Below, piece after piece: positions 8,501-16,826 of a stretch of 64,000 nt of DNA (positions within the stretch are counted from its first letter, which is position 1; each line of letters begins with the position of its first letter). Under the pieces are notes generated by a model. That model saw only the letters and a program-made list of their open reading frames with translations. It did not search any database and was not told where the DNA came from. A program made the translations under genes and the position numbers. Source of the DNA: an uncultured Bacteroides sp. (lineage in GTDB: Bacteria; Bacteroidota; Bacteroidia; Bacteroidales; Bacteroidaceae); NCBI RefSeq assembly GCF_963676325.1, contig NZ_OY781099.1, forward strand, positions 372,001 to 436,000, in the 5' to 3' direction.

Positions 8501-9818
8501 TCGGTGCACGGTTCAATAGAACAGGGTGACCTTTCATCACATATTCCAAAATATCCCAAATGACAGGCTCTTTACGGTCAACAATCTTTTTAGCTGATTT
8601 TACAGTCTTAACAATACCTCTTTCAATCAGTTTACGAATGACAAACGGTTTGTACAATTCTGCAGCCATTAATTTTGGAATACCGCATTCGTGCATTCTC
8701 AATTCTGGTCCGACAACAATTACGGAACGTGCAGAGTAGTCAACACGTTTACCTAATAAGTTTTGACGGAAACGTCCTTGTTTACCCTTTAAACTGTCAG
8801 ATAATGATTTCAAAGGACGGTTGGCATCTGTTTTTACAGCGCTTGATTTGCGTGAATTGTCGAATAATGAGTCGACAGATTCTTGCAACATACGCTTTTC
8901 ATTACGTAAAATGACTTCAGGAGCTTTGATTTCTATCAGTCTCTTAAGACGATTGTTACGAATGATAACACGACGATATAAATCATTTAAGTCAGATGTT
9001 GCAAAACGGCCACCATCTAAAGGAACTAAAGGTCTTAATTCTGGAGGAATAACCGGTACTATACGTACGATCATCCATTCAGGTTTATTACGTCCTTTTG
9101 ATGCTCTGAAAGATTCTACAACTTGTAGACGTTTTAATGCTTCATTTTTACGCTGTTGAGACGAATCATTACCAGCTTTATGTCTTAATTCATAAGACAA
9201 TGTGTCTAAGTCAAGTCGAGATAATAAATCGTAGATAGCTTCAGCTCCCATTTTAGCTATAAACTTATTAGGGTCTGTATCTTCTAAATACTGATTATCT
9301 CTTGGAAGAGCTTCAAGAATATCTAAATATTCCTCTTCAGATAGTAAATCATAAGCATTAATGCCGTCTGCCTCTTTTATACCAGGCTGAATAACAACAT
9401 ATCGCTCATAATAAACGATAGAATCAAGCTTCTTTGTAGGTAAACCTAGTAAGTAGCCGATTTTATTTGGAAGTGAGCGAAAATACCAGATATGAGCAAC
9501 TGGGACAACTAACTGAATATGTCCCATTCGTTCACGTCTTACTTTCTTTTCAGTAACTTCAACACCGCATCGGTCGCAAACGATTCCTTTGTAGCGAATT
9601 CTTTTGTATTTACCACAATGACATTCATAATCCTTAATAGGACCAAAAATACGTTCACAAAATAAACCATCACGTTCAGGTTTATATGTACGATAGTTGA
9701 TTGTTTCAGGCTTCAAAACTTCACCACTCGAATTCTCAAGGATTTCTTCAGGAGAAGCTAAACCTATTGAGATTTTCGAGAAATTACTCTTTATCTTATT
9801 TTCTTTTCTAAAAGCCAT
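5532..9818 (-). CDS. rpoC: RNA polymerase subunit beta'
   Basis: A 1428-residue catalytic subunit of RNA polymerase. The N-terminal zinc site uses Cys66, Cys68, Cys81 and Cys84. The magnesium-binding active-site motif NADFDGDQ lies near residue 470. The second zinc site is formed by cysteines in EEDCGTLRG and CESKKGVCVKCYG. The length is usual for Bacteroidota. It starts 32 bp after the rpoB stop, is co-transcribed with it, and is the last gene before the terminator at 5477-5513. No internal stop, intein or frameshift is present. Confidence 0.98.
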   Translation of the reverse strand: MAFRKENKIKSNFSKISIGLASPEEILENSSGEVLKPETINYRTYKPERDGLFCERIFGPIKDYECHCGKYKRIRYKGIVCDRCGVEVTEKKVRRERMGHIQLVVPVAHIWYFRSLPNKIGYLLGLPTKKLDSIVYYERYVVIQPGIKEADGINAYDLLSEEEYLDILEALPRDNQYLEDTDPNKFIAKMGAEAIYDLLSRLDLDTLSYELRHKAGNDSSQQRKNEALKRLQVVESFRASKGRNKPEWMIVRIVPVIPPELRPLVPLDGGRFATSDLNDLYRRVIIRNNRLKRLIEIKAPEVILRNEKRMLQESVDSLFDNSRKSSAVKTDANRPLKSLSDSLKGKQGRFRQNLLGKRVDYSARSVIVVGPELRMHECGIPKLMAAELYKPFVIRKLIERGIVKTVKSAKKIVDRKEPVIWDILEYVMKGHPVLLNRAPTLHRLGIQAFQPKMIEGKAIQLHPLACTAFNADFDGDQMAVHLPLSNEAVLEAQMLMLASHNILNPANGAPITVPSQDMVLGLYYITKLRTGAKGEGLTFYGPEEATIAYNEGKVDIHAIINVVVKDLDENGNIVDVLMKETSVGRVIVNEIVPPEVGYINRIISKKSLREIIGDVIKVCGVAKTADFLDGIKNLGYRMAFVGGLSFNLDDIIIPKEKQELVQRGYDDVEQVVNNYNMGFITNNERYNQVIDIWTHVNSELSNILMKTISTDDQGFNSVYMMLDSGARGSKEQIRQLSGMRGLMAKPQKAGAEGGQIIENPILSNFKEGLSVLEYFISTHGARKGLADTALKTADAGYLTRRLVDVSHDVIINEEDCGTLRGLICTELKNNEDVIATLYERILGRVSVHDIIHPTTGELLVQSGEQITEEVAKKIEDSPIESVEIRSVLTCESKKGVCVKCYGRNLATNRMVQRGEAVGVIAAQSIGEPGTQLTLRTFHAGGTAANIAANATVVARYKGRLEFEELRTVDTVDENGETVRVVVGRLAELRIVDINTNIVLSTHSIPYGSKLYASEGEMVDKGKLICKWDPFNAVIITEATGKIEFEGIIENVTFKVESDEATGLREYIIIEPRDKTKVPSAHILDENGELIRTYNFPVGGHVVIENGQKVKSGDILVKIPRAVGKAGDITGGLPRVTELFEARNPSNPAVVSEIDGEVTMGKIKRGNREVIVTSKTGEVKKYLVSLSKQILVQENDYVRAGTPLSDGATTPADILAIKGPTAVQEYIVNEVQDVYRLQGVKINDKHYEVIVRQMMRKVQINDPGDTRFLEQQIVDKMEFMEENDHIWGKKIVIDSGDSQNLQPGQIVTARKLRDENSMLKRRDLKPVEVRDAIAATSTQILQGITRAALQTKSFMSAASFQETTKVLNEAAINGKIDKLEGMKENVICGHLIPAGTGQREFEKIIVGSKEEYDRILANRKTVLDYSEVE

Positions 9819-9850
9819 ACGATTAATTTATGTAAAGAGTTATCTATTAA

Positions 9851-12800
9851 TTATTCTAAGTTAATACTTAGTCCAAGACCTCTTAATTCATGCAATAATA
9901 CATTTAGAGATTCTGGAATACCAGGCTGTGGCATAGGATCACCTTTAACAATGGCTTCATAAGCCTTTGAACGTCCTACCACGTCATCAGATTTTATTGT
10001 TAGGATTTCTTGGAGAATGTGCGATGCACCAAATGCTTCCAAAGCCCAAACTTCCATTTCTCCAAAACGCTGACCACCAAATTGTGCTTTACCACCAAGA
10101 GGTTGCTGAGTGATTAGAGAGTATGGACCGATTGAACGTGCGTGCATTTTGTCTTCAACCATGTGTCCTAATTTAAGCATGTAAATCACACCTACAGTAG
10201 CTGGTTGGTCAAAACGATCACCTGTTCCACCATCACACAGATAACTCTTTCCAAAGCGAGGTACGCCTGCCTTGTCAGTCCATTCTGTTATGCTATCAAG
10301 TGTAGCACCGTCAAAGATTGGGGTCGCAAATTTAACTCCAAGTTCTTTACCTGCCCAACCAAGTACAGTTTCAAAGATCTGACCTAAGTTCATACGGGAA
10401 GGTACACCAAGTGGGTTAAGAACAATGTCAACAGGAGTACCATCAGCAAGGAATGGCATATCTTCTTGTCTAACAATTCTTGAAACGATACCTTTATTTC
10501 CATGACGTCCTGCCATCTTATCACCTACACTAATTTTACGCTTTTTGGCAATATAGACTTTAGCCATTTGAATGATACCAGCAGGTAGCTCATCTCCAAT
10601 TGTGATACTGAATTTCTTACGTTTCAATTCTGCGTCTAGTTCTTTGTATTTCTTTAAATAGTTTAGAATTAGATCACGAATCATATCATTCTTGTGAGCA
10701 TCAGCAGTCCACTTACTTATTTGAATAGAAGTATAATCTAGATTGCTAAGAATTGGTGCTGTAAAGGTTGCTCCTTTAGCTACAACGTCTGCTCCTAAGT
10801 AATCTTTTACTCCTTGGGATGTTTTGCCTTCTGTTAAAATTAAAAGTTTTTCAATTAAAATAGATTTCAAATCATCAACTTTAGCTTCAAATTCGTCATC
10901 AATTTTAGGAAGCAGCGCTTTATCTGCTAATTTAGAACTTCTGTTCTTAACAACTCTGGAGAAGAGCTTTTTATCAATAATAACTCCTTTTAAAGATGGA
11001 GATGCTTTTAATGATGCATCTTTTACGTCTCCAGCTTTATCCCCAAATATTGCACGAAGAAGTTTTTCTTCTGGTGAAGGATCTGATTCACCTTTTGGTG
11101 TAATCTTTCCAATTAGGATGTCTCCTGGTTGGATTATTGCACCAATGCGAACAATTCCGTTTTCATCCAGATCTTTTGTAGCTTCTTCACTTACATTTGG
11201 TATATCTGAAGTTAATTCTTCCATGCCACGTTTTGTTTCACGAACTTCTAATGAATATTCTTCAACGTGTACAGAAGTTAATATATCTTCGCGTACAATT
11301 CGTTCGTTAAGAACGATTGCATCCTCATAATTATAACCTTTCCAAGGCATGAAAGCCACAAGTAGATTTTTCCCGAGTGCAAGCTCACCATTTTGTGTTG
11401 AGTAACCTTCAGTTAAAATATCTCCAGTTTTAACTATTTGTCCTTTTGAACAGATAGGGCGAAGGTCAATTGTCATGTTTTGGTTAGTCTTGCGGAATTT
11501 AGGTAATTTATATTCTTTAAGAGCACTTTCAAAACTTACAAAGCTTTCGTCATCAGTTCTATCATAAATAACTCGAATAACTGTAGCATCAACAAAATCA
11601 ATAACGCCGTTACCTTCAGCTGTAATCTGAGTACGTGAATCTTGTACTAATTGTTTTTCTATACCAGTACCTACAATTGGAGATTCGCACTTTAACAATG
11701 GAACTGCCTGGCGCATCATGTTAGAACCCATCAATGCACGGTTAGCATCATCATGTTCCAAGAATGGGATTAATGATGCAGCAATGGATGCAATCTGTTG
11801 AGGCGCGACATCCATTAGCACAACTTCTGAAGGATCTACAACAGGAAAATCAGCATCTTGACGGCTGTTAATTCTATTATTTACAAAATTACCGTCATCA
11901 TCTAATGTTGCATTTCCTTGAGCGATAATTTTTCCTTCTTCTTCTTCTGCCGTTAAGTAGATGAGGCCTTCTGGTGTAAAATCAACTTTGTTGTCAGCAA
12001 CTTTTCTATATGGAGTCTCGATAAATCCAAGATCATTAATTTTAGCATATACGCATAGTGACGAAATCAGACCAATGTTTGGACCTTCAGGAGTCTCGAT
12101 TGGGCAAAGTCGTCCATAATGTGTATAGTGAACGTCACGAACCTCAAAACCAGCTCGTTCACGCGATAGTCCACCAGGGCCAAGAGCAGACATACGTCTT
12201 TTGTGAGTAATCTCAGCCAATGGGTTGGTTTGGTCCATGAACTGGGATAGAGCGTTTGTCCCAAAGAATGTGTTGATAACAGATGAGATCGTCTTTGCGT
12301 TGATCAAGTCAATTGGAGTAAAAACCTCATTGTCTCTGACGTTCATTCTTTCACGTATAGTTCGAGACATACGAGCTAAACCAACAGCAAATTGATTTGA
12401 CAGCTGTTCTCCTACTGTACGTACACGTCTATTGCTTAAGTGGTCAATATCATCAACTATTGCTTTTGAGTTTATTAGCTCAATTAAATATTTGATGATC
12501 TCAATAATATCTTCTTTAGTAAGAACCTTAACATCCATGCTAGTTGTAAGATTCAACTTTTTGTTGATTCTATATCTACCAACTTCGCCTAGGTCATATC
12601 TTTTTTCTGAGAAGAACAGATTGTTAATTACTTCACGTGCACTCGCGTCATCTGCAGGATCTGCATTACGGAGCTGTCTGTATATGTATAGTACTGCTTC
12701 TTTTTCAGAGTTACTAGGGTCTTTTTGAAGTGTGTTGTAGATTATAGAATAATCTGACTGATTAGGTTCTTCTTTATGTACTAGTATACTTTGAACTCCT

Positions 12801-13663
12801 GATTCAATAATTTCATCAAGATGTTCTTGTTCAAGTACAGTCTCACGATCAATAATGACTTCATTACGTTCGATTGACACTACTTCACCGGTGTCTTCAT
12901 CTACAAAATCTTCTACCCAAGTTTTTAAAACTCTTGCTGCTAGTTTTCTGCCAACGATTTTTTTAAGATTACTCTTGTTTACTTTTATATCTTCAGCTAA
13001 ATTAAAGATTTCAAGAATATCTTTATCTTTTTCAAAGCCTATTGCTCTTAATAGAGTAGTAACAGGCAATTTTTTCTTACGGTCAATATACGCATACATT
13101 ACATTGTTAATGTCTGTTGCGAATTCAATCCAGGATCCTTTGAATGGGATAATACGAGCAGAATAAAGTTTTGTACCGTTTGCGTGGACACTTTGGCCAA
13201 AAAAGACACCTGGTGAACGGTGTAGCTGGGATACTACTACACGTTCTGCACCGTTAATAACGAATGTAGCTTTATCCGTCATATACGGAATTGGGCCAAG
13301 GAAAACGTCCTGAATAACAGTGTCAAAGTCTTCGTGGTCAGGGTCTGTGCAGTATAACTTGAGTTTTGCTTTTAAAGGAACACTATAAGTTAATCCGCGT
13401 TCAATACAATCATCGATTGTGTACCTAGGCGGGTCAATATAGTAGTCCAGAAACTCAAGAACAAAATTATTTCTTGTGTCGGCTATAGGGAAGTTTTCAG
13501 CAAATACTTTATACAATCCCTCTTTTTTACGCTTTTCGGGTGGGGTATCTAATTGTAGAAAGTCTTTGAATGACTTCAATTGTACTTCTAAGAAATCAGG
13601 ATATTCAAACGGATTCTTGATAGAAGCAAAATTAACTCTTTGATTTACAGTATTTGAAGACAT
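9851..13663 (-). CDS. rpoB: RNA polymerase subunit beta
   Basis: A 1270-residue subunit that forms one half of the polymerase cleft and the rifampicin pocket. The conserved segment SQFMDQTNPLAEITHKRR and the GPGGLSRERAGFEVRD run are intact and show the residues usual in rifampicin-sensitive enzymes (inference). The C-terminal clamp-anchoring segment GGKAQFGGQRFGEMEVWALEA is also present. The gene follows rplL after a 104-bp gap with a hairpin at 13706-13742, which probably lets some polymerase stop before rpoBC. Confidence 0.98.
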   Translation of the reverse strand: MSSNTVNQRVNFASIKNPFEYPDFLEVQLKSFKDFLQLDTPPEKRKKEGLYKVFAENFPIADTRNNFVLEFLDYYIDPPRYTIDDCIERGLTYSVPLKAKLKLYCTDPDHEDFDTVIQDVFLGPIPYMTDKATFVINGAERVVVSQLHRSPGVFFGQSVHANGTKLYSARIIPFKGSWIEFATDINNVMYAYIDRKKKLPVTTLLRAIGFEKDKDILEIFNLAEDIKVNKSNLKKIVGRKLAARVLKTWVEDFVDEDTGEVVSIERNEVIIDRETVLEQEHLDEIIESGVQSILVHKEEPNQSDYSIIYNTLQKDPSNSEKEAVLYIYRQLRNADPADDASAREVINNLFFSEKRYDLGEVGRYRINKKLNLTTSMDVKVLTKEDIIEIIKYLIELINSKAIVDDIDHLSNRRVRTVGEQLSNQFAVGLARMSRTIRERMNVRDNEVFTPIDLINAKTISSVINTFFGTNALSQFMDQTNPLAEITHKRRMSALGPGGLSRERAGFEVRDVHYTHYGRLCPIETPEGPNIGLISSLCVYAKINDLGFIETPYRKVADNKVDFTPEGLIYLTAEEEEGKIIAQGNATLDDDGNFVNNRINSRQDADFPVVDPSEVVLMDVAPQQIASIAASLIPFLEHDDANRALMGSNMMRQAVPLLKCESPIVGTGIEKQLVQDSRTQITAEGNGVIDFVDATVIRVIYDRTDDESFVSFESALKEYKLPKFRKTNQNMTIDLRPICSKGQIVKTGDILTEGYSTQNGELALGKNLLVAFMPWKGYNYEDAIVLNERIVREDILTSVHVEEYSLEVRETKRGMEELTSDIPNVSEEATKDLDENGIVRIGAIIQPGDILIGKITPKGESDPSPEEKLLRAIFGDKAGDVKDASLKASPSLKGVIIDKKLFSRVVKNRSSKLADKALLPKIDDEFEAKVDDLKSILIEKLLILTEGKTSQGVKDYLGADVVAKGATFTAPILSNLDYTSIQISKWTADAHKNDMIRDLILNYLKKYKELDAELKRKKFSITIGDELPAGIIQMAKVYIAKKRKISVGDKMAGRHGNKGIVSRIVRQEDMPFLADGTPVDIVLNPLGVPSRMNLGQIFETVLGWAGKELGVKFATPIFDGATLDSITEWTDKAGVPRFGKSYLCDGGTGDRFDQPATVGVIYMLKLGHMVEDKMHARSIGPYSLITQQPLGGKAQFGGQRFGEMEVWALEAFGASHILQEILTIKSDDVVGRSKAYEAIVKGDPMPQPGIPESLNVLLHELRGLGLSINLE

Positions 13664-13705
13664 TTGTTAATGAATTTGTAGAACTTATTTATAAATATAT
13701 ACACA

Positions 13706-13742
13706 AAAAGGTTAAGAACCCTCTTATGGAGGGCTCTTAACC
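13706..13742 (-). terminator. rplL-rpoB intergenic attenuator hairpin
   Basis: An interrupted inverted repeat (GGTTAAGA with TCTTAACC, then CCCTC with GAGGG, each side broken by one unpaired base) is followed in the minus-strand RNA by five T. It is weaker than the operon-end terminator. Its place between rplL and rpoB suggests partial termination that lowers rpoBC relative to the more abundant L7/L12, as in Escherichia coli (inference). Confidence 0.6.
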
Positions 13743-13767
13743 GAATTACCTGATTAACAGGTTAATG

Positions 13768-14142
13768 TTATTTAAGTTCAACCTCAGCTCCAGCTTCTTC
13801 TAATGCTTTTTTCAATGCTTCAGCATCTGCTTTAGCAACACCTTCTTTTACTACGCTAGGAGCAGCATCAACTAAGTCTTTAGCTTCTTTCAAACCAAGA
13901 CCACATTGTTCTTTAACTGCTTTAACTACTTGTAATTTTGCGCTACCTGCACTTTTCAATACTACATCAAAAGAAGTTTTTTCTTCAGCAACAGCTGCAC
14001 CTGCAGCAGGACCAGCAGCAACAGCAACAGCTGCAGCAGCAGGTTCAATACCATATTCATCTTTAAGGATAGTAGCAAGTTCATTAACTTCTTTTACTGT
14101 CAAGTTAACTAATTGTTCTGCAAAAGCTTTCAAATCTGCCAT
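13768..14142 (-). CDS. rplL: 50S ribosomal protein bL12 (L7/L12)
   Basis: The 124-residue stalk protein that recruits translation GTPases. The N-terminal dimerisation helix pair (to about residue 30), an alanine-rich hinge (about 35-52, AAAAVAVAAGPAAGAA) and the conserved C-terminal factor-binding domain (FDVVLKSAGSAKLQVVK onward) are all visible. It follows rplJ by 47 bp, so the stalk pair is co-expressed. Confidence 0.97.
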   Translation of the reverse strand: MADLKAFAEQLVNLTVKEVNELATILKDEYGIEPAAAAVAVAAGPAAGAAVAEEKTSFDVVLKSAGSAKLQVVKAVKEQCGLGLKEAKDLVDAAPSVVKEGVAKADAEALKKALEEAGAEVELK

Positions 14143-14189
14143 TTTTGTATGATTTTAATGTTTAATTTACTAAATAATTTGTTTTGATA

Positions 14190-14702
14190 TTATCTTTCAC
14201 CAAGAGTTTTGAGAACTCCGTGAAGGGTGTTTCCACCTGATTGAAGAGAAGAAATAATATTCTTGGCTGGAGATTGCAGCAAAGCAATAACGTCAGCAAT
14301 AACTTCATTCTTACTCTTGATATTGATAAGAGCTTCTAACTGGTCAGCACCTACGTAGAAACTTTCTTCTACATATGCGGCTTTAAGTCCAGGTATACCT
14401 TCTTTAGCTACACTTTTGATCAACTTAGCAGGAGAATTACCGGTGTTAGTAAACATAACGGTAGTTGATCCTTTTAATGATCCGTACAATGGAGAATAAT
14501 CAACTTCTAAACTTTCTAATGCTTTGTGAAGTAAAGTGTTTTTTACGACAAGCAATTTAATGTCTGCCTCAAAACATTTTCTTCTTAGTGCACTTGTAGC
14601 TGCTGCATTCATTGCAGTAGTGTCTACAAGATAGAAGTGAGAATATTCTTTTGTAATTGCAGTAATTTGTTCAATTACTGTATTTTTATCTTCCTTTCTC
14701 AT
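14190..14702 (-). CDS. rplJ: 50S ribosomal protein uL10
   Basis: The 170-residue base of the ribosomal stalk, which binds 23S rRNA through its N-terminal domain and L7/L12 dimers through its C-terminal helix. The start at 14702 is fixed by a clear Shine-Dalgarno, AGGAGG, four bases upstream (complement of 14707-14712). Such a site is uncommon in this genome. In other bacteria L10 (with L12) represses its own mRNA, so the strong site may reflect translational control (inference). Confidence 0.96.
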   Translation of the reverse strand: MRKEDKNTVIEQITAITKEYSHFYLVDTTAMNAAATSALRRKCFEADIKLLVVKNTLLHKALESLEVDYSPLYGSLKGSTTVMFTNTGNSPAKLIKSVAKEGIPGLKAAYVEESFYVGADQLEALINIKSKNEVIADVIALLQSPAKNIISSLQSGGNTLHGVLKTLGER

Positions 14703-14716
14703 TATTCCTCCTATTA

Positions 14717-15415
14717 TTAGATTTCTTCAATTGATTTTGGGTCAATTTTAATACCCAAGCTCATTGTACTAGAAAGATAAATACTCTTTATATATGTGCC
14801 TTTTGCTGCAGTTGGTTTTAATTTATTTAAAGTTGAAATAAATTCTTTTGCATTATCACGAATCTTTTCTGATTCAAATGATACCTTACCAATTGAAGTA
14901 TGAACAATACCGCTTTTATCAACTTTAAAGTCAATTTTACCTTGTTTTACTTCTTTTACAGCTTTTGCTACATCCATAGTAACTGTACCGCTTTTTGGAT
15001 TTGGCATTAATCCACGAGGACCAAGAACACGACCTAAAGCACCAATTTTACCCATGATAGATGGCATAGTGATGATTACATCAATATCTGTCCATCCACT
15101 TTTGATCTTATCAATATATTCATCAAGACCTACATAATCAGCACCAGCTTCTTTTGCAGCAGCTTCAGCATCAGGTGTACAAAGAACCAAGACTTTTACT
15201 TCTTTACCAGTTCCGTGAGGAAGAGAAACAACCCCTCTCACCATCTGGTTAGCTTTACGTGGATCTACACCTAAACGTACATCAATATCTAATGAAGCAT
15301 CAAACTTAGTTGTGGTTATTTCTTTAACCAAAACAGATGCTTCTTTAAGTGAGTATGCTTTCCCTGCTTCAATTTTAGCGGCAGCCAACTTTTGATTTTT
15401 TGTCAGTTTTCCCAT
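14717..15415 (-). CDS. rplA: 50S ribosomal protein uL1
   Basis: The 232-residue L1-stalk protein, which helps release E-site tRNA. The two-domain fold is recognisable from RVLGPRGLMPNPKSGTV near the middle. It lies 15 bp after rplK. L1 represses the rplK-rplA mRNA in many bacteria. I could not define a mimic site here. Confidence 0.97.
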   Translation of the reverse strand: MGKLTKNQKLAAAKIEAGKAYSLKEASVLVKEITTTKFDASLDIDVRLGVDPRKANQMVRGVVSLPHGTGKEVKVLVLCTPDAEAAAKEAGADYVGLDEYIDKIKSGWTDIDVIITMPSIMGKIGALGRVLGPRGLMPNPKSGTVTMDVAKAVKEVKQGKIDFKVDKSGIVHTSIGKVSFESEKIRDNAKEFISTLNKLKPTAAKGTYIKSIYLSSTMSLGIKIDPKSIEEI

Positions 15416-15430
15416 TATAATTGAAGATTA

Positions 15431-15874
15431 TTAATTATTACCCGGGAATTCCCCTTTTACAGTGATACCCATACTTCTAGCTGTACCAGCAACCATAGTC
15501 ATAGCAGCTTCCACAGTGAAACAGTTCAAGTCAACCATTTTGTCTTGAGCAATCGCACGTACCTGTTCCCAAGTAATCTCGGCAACCTTTTTACGATTTG
15601 GCTCAGCAGAACCACTCTTTAGCTTAGCTATTTCCAACAATTGGATAGCAACAGGAGGAGTCTTGATTACAAAATCAAAAGACTTATCTGCATAATAAGT
15701 AATAACAACAGGTAATATTTTACCTGCTTTGTCTTGGGTTCTGGCATTGAATTGCTTGCAGAATTCCATGATATTGATCCCTTTAGAACCTAATGCAGGT
15801 CCAACGGGAGGTGATGGATTTGCAGCGCCTCCTTTAATCTGTAATTTGATTAGTCCAGCAACTTCTTTAGCCAT
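15431..15874 (-). CDS. rplK: 50S ribosomal protein uL11
   Basis: This 147-residue protein builds the GTPase-associated centre and is needed to sense uncharged tRNA in the stringent response. The proline-rich N-terminal segment (ANPSPPVGPALGSKGINIMEF) and the C-terminal rRNA-binding domain ending in GTARSMGI are complete. It lies 54 bp after nusG on the same transcript. Confidence 0.97.
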   Translation of the reverse strand: MAKEVAGLIKLQIKGGAANPSPPVGPALGSKGINIMEFCKQFNARTQDKAGKILPVVITYYADKSFDFVIKTPPVAIQLLEIAKLKSGSAEPNRKKVAEITWEQVRAIAQDKMVDLNCFTVEAAMTMVAGTARSMGITVKGEFPGNN

Positions 15875-15928
15875 TGTTTTTAAATTTTATATAAACATTA
15901 ATTAAGGGACAACACAGCGTAACCAATG

Positions 15929-16471
15929 CTATTCCTTTTCTACTTGCATAAAGCCTAATTCAAGCGGAGTTTTTCGCCCGAAAATCTTTACCATGACCTT
16001 TAACTTCTTCTTTTCGTTATTCACTTCCTCAATGATTCCACTGAATCCGCTGAATGGACCAAAAGCTACTTTTACAGTTTCTCCTACAATATATGGGATA
16101 TTTAATTCTTCTCCCGATTCTTGTAATTCATCTACTGTACCAAGTATCCGATTCACTTCTGACTGTCTTAAAGGTGTAGGATTATCCGATCCACCTAAAA
16201 AACCTATAACATTAGGAGTGTTTCTTAAATGGTGAGAAACCTCACCAACAAGAGCCGCTTCTACTAAAACGTAACCAGGAAGATAATTTCTTTCTTTCAC
16301 AACTTTTTTACCATTGCGAACCTGATATACTTTTTCAGTTGGAATCAATACCTGAGATACATAATCACCAAGGTTGCTGTTCTTTATATCAGCTTCAAGA
16401 TATTCTTTTACCTTGCTTTCTTTACCGCTAATGGCACGTAAAACATACCATTTCTTTTCAATCTCAGACAT
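15929..16471 (-). CDS. nusG: transcription termination/antitermination factor NusG
   Basis: A 180-residue elongation factor that binds the polymerase clamp and couples transcription to translation or Rho. The N-terminal NGN domain starts at KKWYVLRAISGKE. The C-terminal KOW domain contains VKVAFGPFSGFSGIIEEV, so the usual two domains are present. The start at 16471 is backed by AAAGGAG nine bases upstream. It follows secE by 17 bp, the normal secE-nusG pairing. Confidence 0.96.
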   Translation of the reverse strand: MSEIEKKWYVLRAISGKESKVKEYLEADIKNSNLGDYVSQVLIPTEKVYQVRNGKKVVKERNYLPGYVLVEAALVGEVSHHLRNTPNVIGFLGGSDNPTPLRQSEVNRILGTVDELQESGEELNIPYIVGETVKVAFGPFSGFSGIIEEVNNEKKKLKVMVKIFGRKTPLELGFMQVEKE

Positions 16472-16488
16472 TCTTTTTTACTCCTTTG

Positions 16489-16692
16489 TTAATGTGGATA
16501 AATGATATCTTCCATAAGAGTCTGGAAGCATAAGTCCATTACGAAAACTACCACTGCAATGAGTAGGGAAGCATATAAAACAACCACTGCACTGTTAGTA
16601 AGTTCAGAATACGTAGGCCACGAAACTTTATGCACAAGTTCGTCGTAAGTTTCTTTGAAGTAAGATACTACTTTTTCTACTAATTTTTTCAT
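16489..16692 (-). CDS. secE: preprotein translocase subunit SecE
   Basis: A 67-residue single-span partner of SecY. I place the start at the ATG at 16692 (MKKLVEKVVSYFKETYDELV). An in-frame extension to 16764 would run through the tRNA-Trp gene and cannot be real. An amphipathic helix is followed by one membrane span (about residues 32-55, AVVVLYASLLIAVVVFVMDL). The position between tRNA-Trp and nusG matches the conserved arrangement. Confidence 0.93.
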   Translation of the reverse strand: MKKLVEKVVSYFKETYDELVHKVSWPTYSELTNSAVVVLYASLLIAVVVFVMDLCFQTLMEDIIYPH

Positions 16693-16706
16693 CTCTAATG
16701 TATTTG

Positions 16707-16779
16707 CACGGGAGGAGAGGCTCGAACTCCCGACACCCGGTTTTGGAGACCGGTGCTCTACCAACTGAGCTACTCCCGT
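16707..16779 (-). tRNA. tRNA-Trp (anticodon CCA)
   Basis: A complete cloverleaf on the minus strand: 7-bp acceptor stem ACGGGAG with CTCCCGT, loop CTCCAAA giving anticodon CCA, and discriminator G. The 3' CCA is not encoded. It sits between tuf and secE, so it must be cut out of a messenger that also encodes proteins. Confidence 0.95.
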
Positions 16780-16826
16780 AAATAATCAGTTCCTGATATA
16801 AAATCAAGAACTGATATTATTATTTG

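Noticed and set aside
16693..16764. N-terminal extension of secE
   Set aside because: It lies in the tRNA-Trp gene.
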